DNA of 64,000 nt from JBJGXI01 sp045635475 (GCF_045635475.1 NZ_JBJGXI010000024.1:1-64000); one strand, 5' to 3'. Shown: positions 8,849-17,817, numbered from the stretch's first letter. Notes: a model not told the origin generated them from the letters alone. Numbers and translations are program-made.

Positions 8849-9316
8849 ATGCGTGAAAAACATCCCCCGGATTATGAGCATATTGATGATCAAATGGTAA
8901 AGGTTGAGGTGAATCTTGACGATACACCTGGAGAATGGCTTGGTTATGTGATGGATCAGTTACTTGAAGCTGGTGCAAATGACGTGTTTTATACACCGAT
9001 TTATATGAAAAAAAACCGACCAGGTGTGATGTTGCAGCTATTGTGTTCGAAGCAGAAGCTGGAAACGATGCAGGATATCTTATTTAGCGAGACAACTACA
9101 CTTGGAATCAGATATTATCCATTAACCGTTCACCGCACAGAACGAAGGTTCATTCTAGTAGAAACAGAATGGGGAAAAGTTACGGTAAAACAAGGTATTC
9201 GTAATAGCTCTGTTTTTCAAAGCTCCCCAGAATATGAAGAGTGTAAAGCAATTGCAAAACAGCATCAAATTCCACTTAAACGGGTCTATGAAGCGGTGTG
9301 GAATGTTTTAAAGTAG
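8849..9316 (+). CDS. larC2: LarC C-terminal part (LarC2), separate gene
   Basis: A 155-residue protein matching only the C-terminal domain of LarC: VKVEVNLDDTPGEWLGYVMDQL, GANDVFYTPIYMKKNRPG and a TTLGIRYYP block (these are the usual LarC C-terminal motifs). LarC2 is the part that binds CTP and completes nickel insertion. The ATG at 8849 has AAAGGAG 8 bases upstream; an in-frame TTG at 8822 lacks this. Having its own ribosome site shows it is expressed as an independent polypeptide, not by frameshifting from larC1, whose gene ends nearly 6 kb upstream. It probably assembles with LarC1 in trans. Confidence 0.88.
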   Translation: MREKHPPDYEHIDDQMVKVEVNLDDTPGEWLGYVMDQLLEAGANDVFYTPIYMKKNRPGVMLQLLCSKQKLETMQDILFSETTTLGIRYYPLTVHRTERRFILVETEWGKVTVKQGIRNSSVFQSSPEYEECKAIAKQHQIPLKRVYEAVWNVLK

Positions 9317-9352
9317 TTGCTATTACTATTAATGAAGGTGAGGAGAATAAAG

Positions 9353-10177
9353 ATGATGGAAAAAAATCGTAAGTTAGGCGAACTTCTTAAAGGTATGGGT
9401 CGGGTAATGGTCGCTTTTTCTGGTGGTGTTGATAGTGCCTTTGTATTAAAAAGAGCACAGCAAGAACTGGGCAGTGACAACGTGTTGGCTGTAGTCGTAG
9501 CTTCCGAATTGTTTCTTAATGAAGAATTCGAGGGTGCAGTGAAGCTCGCAAATGAAATCGGAGTACCTGTTCATGAAACTGAAATTCATGAGCTAAAAGA
9601 CGAAGCAATTGTAGCGAATACACCTGATAGCTGGTACTATAGCAAGAAATTATTATACAGCCACTTAAATCAGCTTGCAGAAAAGCTAGGGCTTAATTAT
9701 GTATTAGACGGCATGATCATGGATGACCTTGATGATTTCCGCCCAGGCTTAAAAGCACGAACAGAAGCTGGTGTAAGAAGTGTTCTCCAAGAAGCACAGC
9801 TTTACAAGCGAGAAATTCGTGCATTATCCAAAGAAATTGATTTACCAGTATGGGATAAACCGGCATCATGTAGCCTTGCATCTCGGATCCCTTATGGTAT
9901 AAAGCTAGATAAGCAAAAAATCAATCAAGTAAATGAAGCAGAAAAATTTATTACTAACCTTGGTGTTACGATGGTCCGTGTCCGTCACCATGGTGATGTT
10001 GCAAGAATTGAAGTATTGCCAGAGCAAATGGCGCTTGTATTGGAAAATAATGAAAAGATTGATTTGAAATTAAAATCACTTGGTTTTTCATACATTTCCA
10101 TTGATCTTAACGGTTATCGTACTGGTAGCATGAATGAAGTATTGCCAGATGATGCGCTTCAATCGGTTGTAGGTTAA
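9353..10177 (+). CDS. larE: LarE, ATP-dependent sacrificial sulfur transferase
   Basis: Converts the two carboxylates of the LarB product to thiocarboxylates. The PP-loop AFSGGVDSAFVL near residue 22 binds ATP. A single cysteine in DKPASCSLASRIPYG sits where the sulfur-donating cysteine of the L. plantarum enzyme lies, so this is probably the sacrificial single-Cys type and not the iron-sulfur type. The start is ATG 9353 (or 9356) behind GAGGAGAA; the frame is open further upstream but has no ribosome site there. Last gene of the operon, followed by a hairpin terminator. Confidence 0.92.
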   Translation: MMEKNRKLGELLKGMGRVMVAFSGGVDSAFVLKRAQQELGSDNVLAVVVASELFLNEEFEGAVKLANEIGVPVHETEIHELKDEAIVANTPDSWYYSKKLLYSHLNQLAEKLGLNYVLDGMIMDDLDDFRPGLKARTEAGVRSVLQEAQLYKREIRALSKEIDLPVWDKPASCSLASRIPYGIKLDKQKINQVNEAEKFITNLGVTMVRVRHHGDVARIEVLPEQMALVLENNEKIDLKLKSLGFSYISIDLNGYRTGSMNEVLPDDALQSVVG

Positions 10178-10197
10178 TATAAATAGATGCGTATGGG

Positions 10198-10232
10198 GGA
10201 GCAATTCTATCGGAATTGCTTCTCATTTTTTC
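10198..10232 (+). terminator. Rho-independent terminator after larE
   Basis: Arms AGCAATT and AATTGCT with a 7-base loop, followed by TCTCATTTTTTCTTT. It ends the gnd-lar operon, which converges with the ROK regulator gene. Confidence 0.75.
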
Positions 10233-10378
10233 TTTGTAGGAGCACGAAGGTGTTGTGTCGTTTGTGGCCATCAGTGTTTTTTGTTGTGATGAAAGGTTGA
10301 TAATTGAAATTGTGCAGCTACGAGCGACCCTGTTGTCAAGGTGCCGCTGTAGTAAAACCTCTTTCCTTCCGTTACATA

Positions 10379-11548
10379 TTATTGAAACTCCTCACTAGTT
10401 AACGACAGTGCTGCTATTTCTAAGAAGTGTTGTATTCCTAATGCACAAGCCCCTAATGCAGTTGAACGGCTTCCAATTTTAGATAACGCGATTTGGCTGT
10501 ACTGACTGACGTTTGAATGTAAATTGCTTTTGATTTCTTCGATTGCATTTGGATAACATGCTAGAATATTACTATTTAGTACTAATATTTCAGGATTATA
10601 AAGGTTAATGACGTTATTCAATCCAATTGAAATATGATATATAAATGCATGAATGAGTTTCATTGCGACCGGATTGTTTTCCAGAATCAGTTGTTCAAGA
10701 TCTGTATAGTTATCAATTGTTCTGTTTAATTCCTTGGATAGCTGCGTGAATAATGTTGGTTCGGCAGCATACAATTCCCAGCATCCATGTGCCCCACAAG
10801 GACACTGTTTCCCACCAGGGAAGAGGATCATATGTCCGATTTCACCTGCAAAGCCATTATACCCTTTATCTAATTTTCCATCGGTCATAATCCCTGCCCC
10901 AATACCTGACCGAAAAAAGACGGTCATTAGGTTTTGGCTGTGGTGATATTGATAAACCTTCTCGGCAAGTGCAGAAAGATTAGCACTGTTTTCGATTGAA
11001 ATAGGTAGGTCGATTTCTTGTTCAAGATCGTGCTTTAAATCGATGTTATGCCATTTATAGGAAGGTACAAAGTGGATTTTTTGATCATTGTTCACCGTCC
11101 CATGGATACCGATCACTGCATTAGCTAAACCGTATTTACTAAAGCTATATTTACTAACATATGCTTTTATTTTGGTTACTAAAATCTCGACAATTTCTGT
11201 ATACTCATACGTATCTAATGTTTCCGATACGGATTCAACAATATTGCCTTTAAAATTCGAAACAGAGCACCTGATTTTTTTATAATCTAAATCAATTCCG
11301 AGGGTAAAGCCTGCATTAGGGTGAATCGATAGCATAATCGGTCGTCTACCGATTGTATTATGCTCTTGTTGTGTTTCGTGGACAAGTCCTTCATCCAATA
11401 AATCAGCAACCTGGACAGAGATTGTAGCTTTGTTTAAACCAGTTATTTTAGAAAGCTCTGCTCTAGATATTAGTCCCCGTTCCATAATCATCTGTAAAAT
11501 ATAGCTCCGATTAATTTTCTTTATGTATGCGCCGTCCCCTGTAACCAT
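10379..11548 (-). CDS. ROK-family transcriptional repressor (XylR/NagC type)
   Basis: An N-terminal winged helix-turn-helix (about residues 10-60, RAELSKITGLNKATISVQVADLL) is fused to a ROK sugar-kinase-like domain with GIHGTV, GAGIM and the zinc motif CPCGAHGCWE. The start used here is the ATG at 11548, with AGGAGG 7 bases upstream, giving 389 residues; an in-frame start 12 codons earlier has no such site. A palindrome at 11567-11587 lies directly before the gene and recurs upstream of gnd and larA, so it is most likely an autoregulated repressor of the lar/gluconate operon, released by an aldonate or uronate intermediate (inference). Confidence 0.88.
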   Translation of the reverse strand: MVTGDGAYIKKINRSYILQMIMERGLISRAELSKITGLNKATISVQVADLLDEGLVHETQQEHNTIGRRPIMLSIHPNAGFTLGIDLDYKKIRCSVSNFKGNIVESVSETLDTYEYTEIVEILVTKIKAYVSKYSFSKYGLANAVIGIHGTVNNDQKIHFVPSYKWHNIDLKHDLEQEIDLPISIENSANLSALAEKVYQYHHSQNLMTVFFRSGIGAGIMTDGKLDKGYNGFAGEIGHMILFPGGKQCPCGAHGCWELYAAEPTLFTQLSKELNRTIDNYTDLEQLILENNPVAMKLIHAFIYHISIGLNNVINLYNPEILVLNSNILACYPNAIEEIKSNLHSNVSQYSQIALSKIGSRSTALGACALGIQHFLEIAALSLTSEEFQ

Positions 11549-11566
11549 TATGAATCCTCCTATGAT

Positions 11567-11587
11567 AATTTGTTGCTCAAACAAATT
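11567..11587. promoter_or_regulatory. ROK/XylR-type operator, autoregulatory
   Basis: AATTTGTT-GCTCA-AACAAATT: 8-bp perfect arms, equivalent to AATTTG-N9-CAAATT as at 4377-4409. It lies 18 bases before the ROK gene start, overlapping the expected promoter. Confidence 0.65.
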
Positions 11588-11605
11588 AAATGCTGTTTAA
11601 AAAAA

Positions 11606-12586
11606 TTATTTAATTGCTGAACTCGAAGCTCTTTCGACAAGCACTGGAGTCAGTTTCTTTGTGGTAAGTTCACTTGTTTCAACCAATGCAATAATCGAAT
11701 GTACAATTTCTGTTGCCAAAGCCTCAACCGACACACCGATACTGGTGACTGGAATTTCCATATTATCCATTTGTGGAATGTTATCGTAACTAATAACAGA
11801 AATATCGTTTGGAATCGCTATGTTTTTTTCTCTGAGACTCCGTATAATGCCACCGCTAATATCATAGCTGCCTCCAACAATCGCAGTAGGAAATTCACCA
11901 CTAGCTAACATATTTTTCGTGGCGCGATATCCATCATACCAGTCTAACCCCTCTGTATTGACGACATTGCTATCACACACTTCAAGGTCACATAATTTCA
12001 TTGCCTTCACAAAGCCGTGGTATTTTTCCATTTGTAAAGGATCTGTTTCGGAAACATTCCCAATAAAGGTAATGTTTGTATGCCCTAGTTCGTACAAATA
12101 GATAATAGCCTTATGCATGGCTAATTCATGATTTGCATCAATAATTGGATAACTGGATGCATATTTACCGGAAACACCATAAGAAATCAATGGGATCGAA
12201 TTTGGATTAACTTCAGTATACATGTTCTCCTCAAATAAGATAATGCCATCAACAGCAAATTTTTTAAACGTATCCATCGATTTTTGAATTGGATCAACAG
12301 ACAGGATCATCGAGTAAGGCGTCTTTGCTATTTCGTTGCTTATTTTTGTCACTAAGGTTGCTAATACCGTCCGTTCAATTGTCGGCCAGATTAATCCGAT
12401 AATTTTAGTGTTTTTGCTGACGAGACGTTGTGCCGCAAAGTTAGGTTCATAGCCCATATCATCGGCGATTTTAATAATTTTACGTTTGGTATCTTCTTTT
12501 ACTAAATTACTATTATTTAGAGCCTTAGATACTGTAGAATAACTAACTCCAGCAACTTTTGCGATATCTTTTATCGTAATGTTCAT
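11606..12586 (-). CDS. LacI-family transcriptional regulator, probable hexuronate regulator
   Basis: A 326-residue LacI/GalR protein. Residues 1-50 form the helix-turn-helix and hinge (IKDIAKVAGVSYSTVSKALN), followed by a periplasmic-binding-protein-like sensor domain with RTVLATLVTKI and DISVISYDN. It is divergent from the uxaE-uxaC genes across a 255-base gap containing the palindrome AACAACGTTGTT. The same palindrome recurs upstream of the Gfo/Idh gene at 20491-21774. In Bacillus the hexuronate repressor ExuR is a LacI-type protein, and this gene probably has that role. Effector unknown. Confidence 0.85.
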   Translation of the reverse strand: MNITIKDIAKVAGVSYSTVSKALNNSNLVKEDTKRKIIKIADDMGYEPNFAAQRLVSKNTKIIGLIWPTIERTVLATLVTKISNEIAKTPYSMILSVDPIQKSMDTFKKFAVDGIILFEENMYTEVNPNSIPLISYGVSGKYASSYPIIDANHELAMHKAIIYLYELGHTNITFIGNVSETDPLQMEKYHGFVKAMKLCDLEVCDSNVVNTEGLDWYDGYRATKNMLASGEFPTAIVGGSYDISGGIIRSLREKNIAIPNDISVISYDNIPQMDNMEIPVTSIGVSVEALATEIVHSIIALVETSELTTKKLTPVLVERASSSAIK

Positions 12587-12720
12587 ATTCGGATCACCTT
12601 TTGCCTATTAATTTTACTTCCTTACAATGTATCATATATATAGTGTCATTTCATTAATTATACTCTGATGAAGGAATATGAGAAAAGTAGTTGTTGAATA
12701 ACTGAAAGTACGTTATCATG

Positions 12721-12742
12721 TTATTAACAACGTTGTTATTAA
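12721..12742. promoter_or_regulatory. LacI-type operator upstream of uxaE
   Basis: TTATTAACAAC / GTTGTTATTAA is a 22-base palindrome with one mismatched pair, with perfect centre AACAACGTTGTT. LacI-family operators typically have such a central CG. A near copy lies at 21840-21855. It is placed between the divergent LacI gene and uxaE. Confidence 0.55.
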
Positions 12743-12800
12743 GGGTCGGAACTTTTGTTTTTCCGATGAATTGAAATTGAGTTTATCTTTAATAGCAATT

Positions 12801-12814
12801 TGAAACCGTTATCA
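12801..12814 (+). promoter_or_regulatory. cre-like site upstream of uxaE
   Basis: TGAAACCGTTATCA matches TGWAARCGYTWNCW at 13 of 14 positions. It ends 27 bases before the uxaE start, where CcpA binding would block transcription. Confidence 0.5.
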
Positions 12815-12841
12815 ACATTATATTATTAAGGAGATGTCAAT

Positions 12842-14335
12842 GTGGATCATCTTAAAGAGGTACTAAAATCATTAGCAGCAGGTCAAGCGCCTAAATCAAC
12901 GGAAGCAGTTAACGTTTATGAAAAATCTTTCACAGACTATGAAAATACAAAGCTAGTAATGGTCAATTCGGAAACTGGTAAGGCAATCCTAGCTGTTGGT
13001 GAAGGTCAATTATACAATCAACTTAGTGGTGAAGGAATTGATGCACTAGGTAAAGTTTGTCCACTTAGTCATGAAAACCGGTTAGTGCTAAATCGTTACT
13101 TTGCTTATACTGTTCCTCAAGCATTTGGAACTGAAATTGCTACGATGGGACTCGGCGATCGATTAGGTCTGGCTTCACCAGGACACATAGAAACAGTTAG
13201 AAATAGAAAAGTAAAGCCGATCTTGGCGCAACAAAGTATCCGTGAACTGACATTAACGAACCGGACGATGACTGACATATTGGATGCCGCAGCATTTGCT
13301 GTGTTTCAGGAAGGCTACAAAGATGGTTATGGTGCTGACGGGGACCATATTAAGGAAGAAAAAGATATTGAGTATGCATTATCATTAGGTATTTCCTTTT
13401 TAACATTAGATTGTTCTGATCAAATCAAAAATGATGTAGAGTCTGCCTCTGAAGCGGAAGTGCGTAAGGCATTTGAAGAGCTACCACAAGAAACAAAAGA
13501 TTATTTTAACTCGGCTTATTTAAATCAAACGTTTGATTTGAATGGATTATCAATCAGCTACGATGAAGTTGCTTTGATGAAAAACACGCTATTATACGGT
13601 GAAGCACTTGACTATATGGAGCACGTGTATAAAGCCTATATTAGCAAAGCGGATAAGGCAATTGATTTCGAAGTATCAATTGATGAAACAGAAACAGTAA
13701 CATCGCCGGATGCTCACTTTTTCGTTGCAAATGAACTAAAACGACGTGGCGTAACAGTGACTAGCTTAGCACCAAGATTTTGTGGGGAGTTCCAAAAAGG
13801 TATTGACTATATTGGCGATCTAGAACAATTTGAAAAAGAGCTAAGTGAGCATGCATCAATTGCTGAATACTTAGGGTATAAGTTAAGTATCCACTCTGGT
13901 AGTGACAAGTTCAGTGTCTTTCCAATCATCGGTAAATATACGAAAGGTGTACTTCACGTTAAAACAGCTGGTACGAACTGGTTAGAGGCAGTCCGTGTTA
14001 TTGCGAATACAAACCCAGAGCTATATAGAAAAATGCACGGATATGCAGCATCACATGTTGACGAAGCATTGCAGTATTACCATATTACTGCTGATTTTGA
14101 TAGCATCGCATCGTTAGATAATGTATCTGATCAAGAACTACCAAATTACATGGACCAGGATGCAGCACGTCAACTGATCCATATCACATACGGCATTTTG
14201 TTAACAGCTAAGGATGAAAACGGCGCATTTTTATTTAAAGATGAATTTTACCAAACGTTAAATGATCATGAAGAAGTTTACCGCGATGCACTAGTGAAAC
14301 ATATTGGTAAACACGCAGATTTACTTAACTTGTAA
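12842..14335 (+). CDS. uxaE: Tagaturonate epimerase UxaE
   Basis: A 497-residue protein of the tagaturonate epimerase family, which converts D-tagaturonate to D-fructuronate with a divalent metal and so lets galacturonate enter the glucuronate branch without UxaB/UxaA. Recognised from family segments such as GDRLGLASPGH, FQEGYKDGYGADGDHIK and KLSIHSGSDKFSVFP. The start is GTG at 12842 behind AAGGAG (8-base spacing); the overlapping ATG two bases earlier is out of frame and closes after a few codons. UxaC follows. The assignment is from memory of the family, not a search. Confidence 0.8.
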   Translation: MDHLKEVLKSLAAGQAPKSTEAVNVYEKSFTDYENTKLVMVNSETGKAILAVGEGQLYNQLSGEGIDALGKVCPLSHENRLVLNRYFAYTVPQAFGTEIATMGLGDRLGLASPGHIETVRNRKVKPILAQQSIRELTLTNRTMTDILDAAAFAVFQEGYKDGYGADGDHIKEEKDIEYALSLGISFLTLDCSDQIKNDVESASEAEVRKAFEELPQETKDYFNSAYLNQTFDLNGLSISYDEVALMKNTLLYGEALDYMEHVYKAYISKADKAIDFEVSIDETETVTSPDAHFFVANELKRRGVTVTSLAPRFCGEFQKGIDYIGDLEQFEKELSEHASIAEYLGYKLSIHSGSDKFSVFPIIGKYTKGVLHVKTAGTNWLEAVRVIANTNPELYRKMHGYAASHVDEALQYYHITADFDSIASLDNVSDQELPNYMDQDAARQLIHITYGILLTAKDENGAFLFKDEFYQTLNDHEEVYRDALVKHIGKHADLLNL

Positions 14336-14400
14336 GTATAAAAATAGAAGGCTCTTTTCTGAAGTTCGTTGCTTTTTATACTTCACAATTGAAGTTAAAT

Positions 14401-14481
14401 GCGACGTAGTTTGGAGAGTGTTTGACCCGCTCCGGAAAGCGACTGCCTGGAGCGGAAATCACGAGCACTACGTTACGTCGG
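14401..14481. repeat. Palindromic intergenic element between uxaE and uxaC
   Basis: Outer ends ACGTAGT and ACTACGT are inverted, and the inner stem CCGCTCC / GGAGCGG is perfect; in between is GTTTGACCCGCTCCGGAAAGCG. Sequences of this type (GATTTCCGCTCCAGGC on the other strand) are common dispersed repeats in Bacillaceae genomes. In the transcript it would form a strong stem that could separate uxaE from uxaC expression. Confidence 0.55.
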
Positions 14482-14547
14482 ATTCTAGTTATTTTCCAAA
14501 ATAACAACAATCTTTTGTAAAACAGCCCAATCGAAAGAAGGGGTATA

Positions 14548-15951
14548 ATGAAAAAATTCATGGATGAAAATTTTTTGCTCGATAACCAAGTAGCAAAAAA
14601 GTTATATTTTAATTATGCAAAGGACTTACCAATAATTGATTATCACTGTCACTTAATCCCTGAAGAAATCTATGAAAACAAACAATTTAAAAACATTACT
14701 GAGATTTGGTTATATGGGGATCATTATAAGTGGCGTGCCATGCGTGCTAATGGTATTGAAGAAGAATATATCACAGGTAATGCTAGTGACTATGATAAGT
14801 TTCTAGCTTGGGCAAGAACAGTGCCGATGTTAATTGGTAATCCATTATATAACTGGACCCATTTAGAATTGCAACGCTTCTTTGGTGTAAATGAGGTGCT
14901 AAATGAAAAAACAGCACCGATAATTTGGGATGAAGTAAATGCTAAGTTAACTAGCGGGGAGTACCGTGCTCGAGATTTCATAAAACAATCCAATGTTAGC
15001 GTTGTTGTTACAACAGACGATCCTGTAGATGATTTACAATATCATGCGAAGTTGCTTGAAGAGGGCGATTTTAGTGTGAAAGTGCTACCAGGTTTTCGTC
15101 CTGATAAAGGATTAGAAATTAATCGCAATGGCTTCCAGGAATGGATTAACAAGCTACAAAACGTTTCAAACGTGAGCATCTCGTCTTATGATGATTATCT
15201 TGCAGCACTTGAGTCTCGCGTGGAATTTTTTCATTCGTTGGGTGGGAGAGTTTCCGATCACGCGCTAGATACGATGATGTATGCAGAAACGACTAAGGAA
15301 GAAATCGATCAGCTATTTAAAGATGCACTTGCTGGTAATAAAGTATCATTAGAAGAAGAAAAGAAGTTTAAGACCTATACATTAACGTTCTTAGGGAAGT
15401 TGTATGCAAAATTAGATTGGGCGATGCAGTACCATATCAATGCACATCGAAACAACAATTCAAGAATGTTTGATCAATTAGGACCTGATTCTGGTTATGA
15501 TTCCATGAATGACGAAGGAATTGCAAAACCATTGGTGAAACTATTAGATTCTATGGCAAAAGAGGATGCTTTACCAAAAACGGTTTTATACTCGTTAAAT
15601 CCGACTGACAACCATACGATTGCAACAATAATTGGTAGCTTTCAAGGTGGTGGGACTGCGGGCAAGATTCAGTTTGGTACAGCGTGGTGGTTTAATGACT
15701 CTAAGCCAGGGATGCTAAACCAAATGAACGCTCTAGCCAGTATCGGTGTCTTCAGCCAGTTTATTGGTATGTTAACAGACTCCAGAAGCCTTTTGTCCTA
15801 TCCAAGACATGAGTATTTTAGAAGACTAGTATGCTCCCTTATTGGAAAATGGGTGGAAGACGGTGAAGTTCCAGAGGATTATGAAACATTAGGTAAGATT
15901 GTACAAAAAATTTCATATTATAATGCGGAAGCCTACTTTAATTTTAATTGA
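14548..15951 (+). CDS. uxaC: Glucuronate isomerase (uronate isomerase) UxaC
   Basis: Interconverts D-glucuronate with D-fructuronate and D-galacturonate with D-tagaturonate. The 467-residue length is typical. The amidohydrolase-fold metal motif is at the start (PIIDYHCHLIPEEI), and the family segments VVVTTDDPVDDL, WAMQYHINAHRNNN and GMLTDSRSLLSYPRHEYFRR are intact. It follows uxaE after 212 bases containing a palindromic repeat and has its own ribosome site (GAAAGAAGGGG). A strong terminator follows. Confidence 0.95.
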   Translation: MKKFMDENFLLDNQVAKKLYFNYAKDLPIIDYHCHLIPEEIYENKQFKNITEIWLYGDHYKWRAMRANGIEEEYITGNASDYDKFLAWARTVPMLIGNPLYNWTHLELQRFFGVNEVLNEKTAPIIWDEVNAKLTSGEYRARDFIKQSNVSVVVTTDDPVDDLQYHAKLLEEGDFSVKVLPGFRPDKGLEINRNGFQEWINKLQNVSNVSISSYDDYLAALESRVEFFHSLGGRVSDHALDTMMYAETTKEEIDQLFKDALAGNKVSLEEEKKFKTYTLTFLGKLYAKLDWAMQYHINAHRNNNSRMFDQLGPDSGYDSMNDEGIAKPLVKLLDSMAKEDALPKTVLYSLNPTDNHTIATIIGSFQGGGTAGKIQFGTAWWFNDSKPGMLNQMNALASIGVFSQFIGMLTDSRSLLSYPRHEYFRRLVCSLIGKWVEDGEVPEDYETLGKIVQKISYYNAEAYFNFN

Positions 15952-15960
15952 TATTACAAA

Positions 15961-16000
15961 TGCTGACTAAAAAGATTACCTTTTTGTCAGCATTTTTTTT
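15961..16000 (+). terminator. Rho-independent terminator after uxaC
   Basis: TGCTGACTAAAAAG pairs with CTTTTTGTCAGCA and is followed by eight T. It ends the uxaE-uxaC unit. Confidence 0.9.
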
Positions 16001-16176
16001 GAATTAATAGAGTATAGATTTTCGGATCTTTATGTGAAATGAGAATTGTTTATTGCCCGGGAAATTTGTCGAAGTGATAATCAGCAAATTGCTTTTATAT
16101 ACACGAAGATGTTTGTTTTTGTTCGATTTTATATTATAATAGGAAATACGATTAGGAACGAAGGAGGAAGTGAGTT

Positions 16177-16941
16177 GTGCTTTCAGTAGAAAGATATGAA
16201 GCTATTTTAAATAAATTAGAAACGAACAAAACAGTCAAAGTTTCGGAGCTAAGCAAGCTATTAGGTGTAACGGAAAAAACGATTCGTATTGATTTAGAAT
16301 CATTGGAAAAAAAGGGCTTATTAATGCGGATTCACGGCGGTGCTATGTTAGAAAATACAGAAGGTAGAATAGTGCCGATTAAGGAAAGGCAGTCTAGTCA
16401 AACCGATAGCAAGGCTTCAATATCAAAGGAAGCCGCAAGTTTAATAAAGCCACATGAAACAATTTTGATGGATGGTGGTAGCACGACAAGTGCGATAGCT
16501 GAATTACTTGGTGATTTTCCTGTTACAGTAATAACAAATGATATAAAAATTGCCAATATTCTTCACGAAAAAGAAAATGTCCAGTTAGTTGTTTTGGGAG
16601 GAACAAAAATTCATAACTCTTCCTCACTTATTGGCGACCAAGCAGCACAAGCACTAAGTAAACTTCGCGTAAATCGCCTTTTTTTTGGAACAACTGGATT
16701 TTCAATTGACCATGGACTAACGGTCTTAAACAGTTTGCATGCAGATTGGAAACGAAAGATTATTAATTGTGCAGATCATGTAACACTTGTTGCAGATTCA
16801 ACTAAGTTCGAAAAGGTTGCATTAATTCAGTTCGCTACAATGACAGATGTGGATGAGCTTATAACGGACAATAATCTTGTAGATGTAGCAAGGGAAAAGC
16901 TTGAAAACATAGGTGTAAATGTAAAAATCGCAAATATGTAA
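16177..16941 (+). CDS. DeoR-family transcriptional regulator
   Basis: A 254-residue DeoR-type repressor: N-terminal helix-turn-helix (KVSELSKLLGVTEKTIRIDLESLEKKGLLMRIHGGA within residues 20-57) followed by a DeoR C-terminal sensor domain that binds phosphosugars (DGGSTTSAIAELL, LGGTKIHNSSSLIG). GTG start with AAGGAGG 9 bases upstream. It precedes kduD, kduI, kdgK and kdgA in the same direction and is the likely regulator of the 2-keto-3-deoxygluconate genes; the effector could be 2-keto-3-deoxy-6-phosphogluconate (inference). Confidence 0.85.
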   Translation: MLSVERYEAILNKLETNKTVKVSELSKLLGVTEKTIRIDLESLEKKGLLMRIHGGAMLENTEGRIVPIKERQSSQTDSKASISKEAASLIKPHETILMDGGSTTSAIAELLGDFPVTVITNDIKIANILHEKENVQLVVLGGTKIHNSSSLIGDQAAQALSKLRVNRLFFGTTGFSIDHGLTVLNSLHADWKRKIINCADHVTLVADSTKFEKVALIQFATMTDVDELITDNNLVDVAREKLENIGVNVKIANM

Positions 16942-17058
16942 CGCGAAAGCCCAATTAAGTTAGTTGATGTTTTTTGAATCAAATGGTAAAATATAAACTA
17001 TATTGAACAATAATGAACAAAATTGATGAAAATTATCCAAAATAAGGAGGCTTATATT

Positions 17059-17817
17059 TTGATCGAATCACTATTTTCATTAAAAGGCAAAGTAGCGTTA
17101 GTAACCGGATCTAGTAGAGGTTTAGGACAAGGTATTGCTGTTGGTTTTGCAAAGGCTGGCGCCGGTGTAATTGGTGTTAGTTCCAGTAGTAGTTCAAATA
17201 CAAAGGAATTAGTAGAATCAGAGGGTGCTAGATATTATGAGTTAGCTGCCGATTTAATGGACCCAATGGCTGCAAAACAGCTTGCTGCTGAAGCGATCAG
17301 TTTAACAGGTCAAGTTGATATTCTTGTGAACAATGCAGGTATTATTCGTCGAAATCCTGTCGCCGAACACTCGGATGATGAATGGTTTGATGTTATTAAT
17401 ATTAACCAAAACTCGGTTTTCTTTTTATGTCGAGAGATCGGTAAGCATATGCTTGAAAGAGGTTCTGGGAAAATAATCAATATCGCTTCGATGCTATCGT
17501 ACCAAGGTGGATTAACTGTTCCTGGCTATGCTGCAAGTAAGCATGCAGTCGCTGGTATCACGAAATCGTTAGCAAATGAATGGGCTAGTAAAGGTTTGAA
17601 TGTAAACGCTATCGCACCAGGTTACTTTGCAACGGATAACACGGCTCCAATTCGTGAAAACGAAGCACGTAAATCATCGATTGAAGCACGAATTCCACAA
17701 GGTAGATGGGGAACTCCTGAGGATTTACAAGGGGCAGCGATTTTCCTTGCTTCTGATGCTTCAAATTATATGAATGGCCACGTCCTCTGCGTTGATGGCG
17801 GATGGATGGGTTCTTAA
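17059..17817 (+). CDS. kduD: 2-deoxy-D-gluconate 3-dehydrogenase / DKII oxidoreductase KduD
   Basis: SDR enzyme that reduces 2,5-diketo-3-deoxygluconate (the KduI product) to 2-keto-3-deoxygluconate with NADH. It shows TGSSRGLGQG, NNAGIIRR, the active-site Ser of IASMLSYQGG and YAASKHA, and the C-terminal GHVLCVDGGWMGS. The preferred start is TTG at 17059, with AAGGAGG 8 bases upstream and giving 252 residues; an ATG 12 codons earlier has no ribosome site and would add a tail not seen in the family. KduI follows after 35 bases. Confidence 0.9.
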   Translation: MIESLFSLKGKVALVTGSSRGLGQGIAVGFAKAGAGVIGVSSSSSSNTKELVESEGARYYELAADLMDPMAAKQLAAEAISLTGQVDILVNNAGIIRRNPVAEHSDDEWFDVININQNSVFFLCREIGKHMLERGSGKIINIASMLSYQGGLTVPGYAASKHAVAGITKSLANEWASKGLNVNAIAPGYFATDNTAPIRENEARKSSIEARIPQGRWGTPEDLQGAAIFLASDASNYMNGHVLCVDGGWMGS

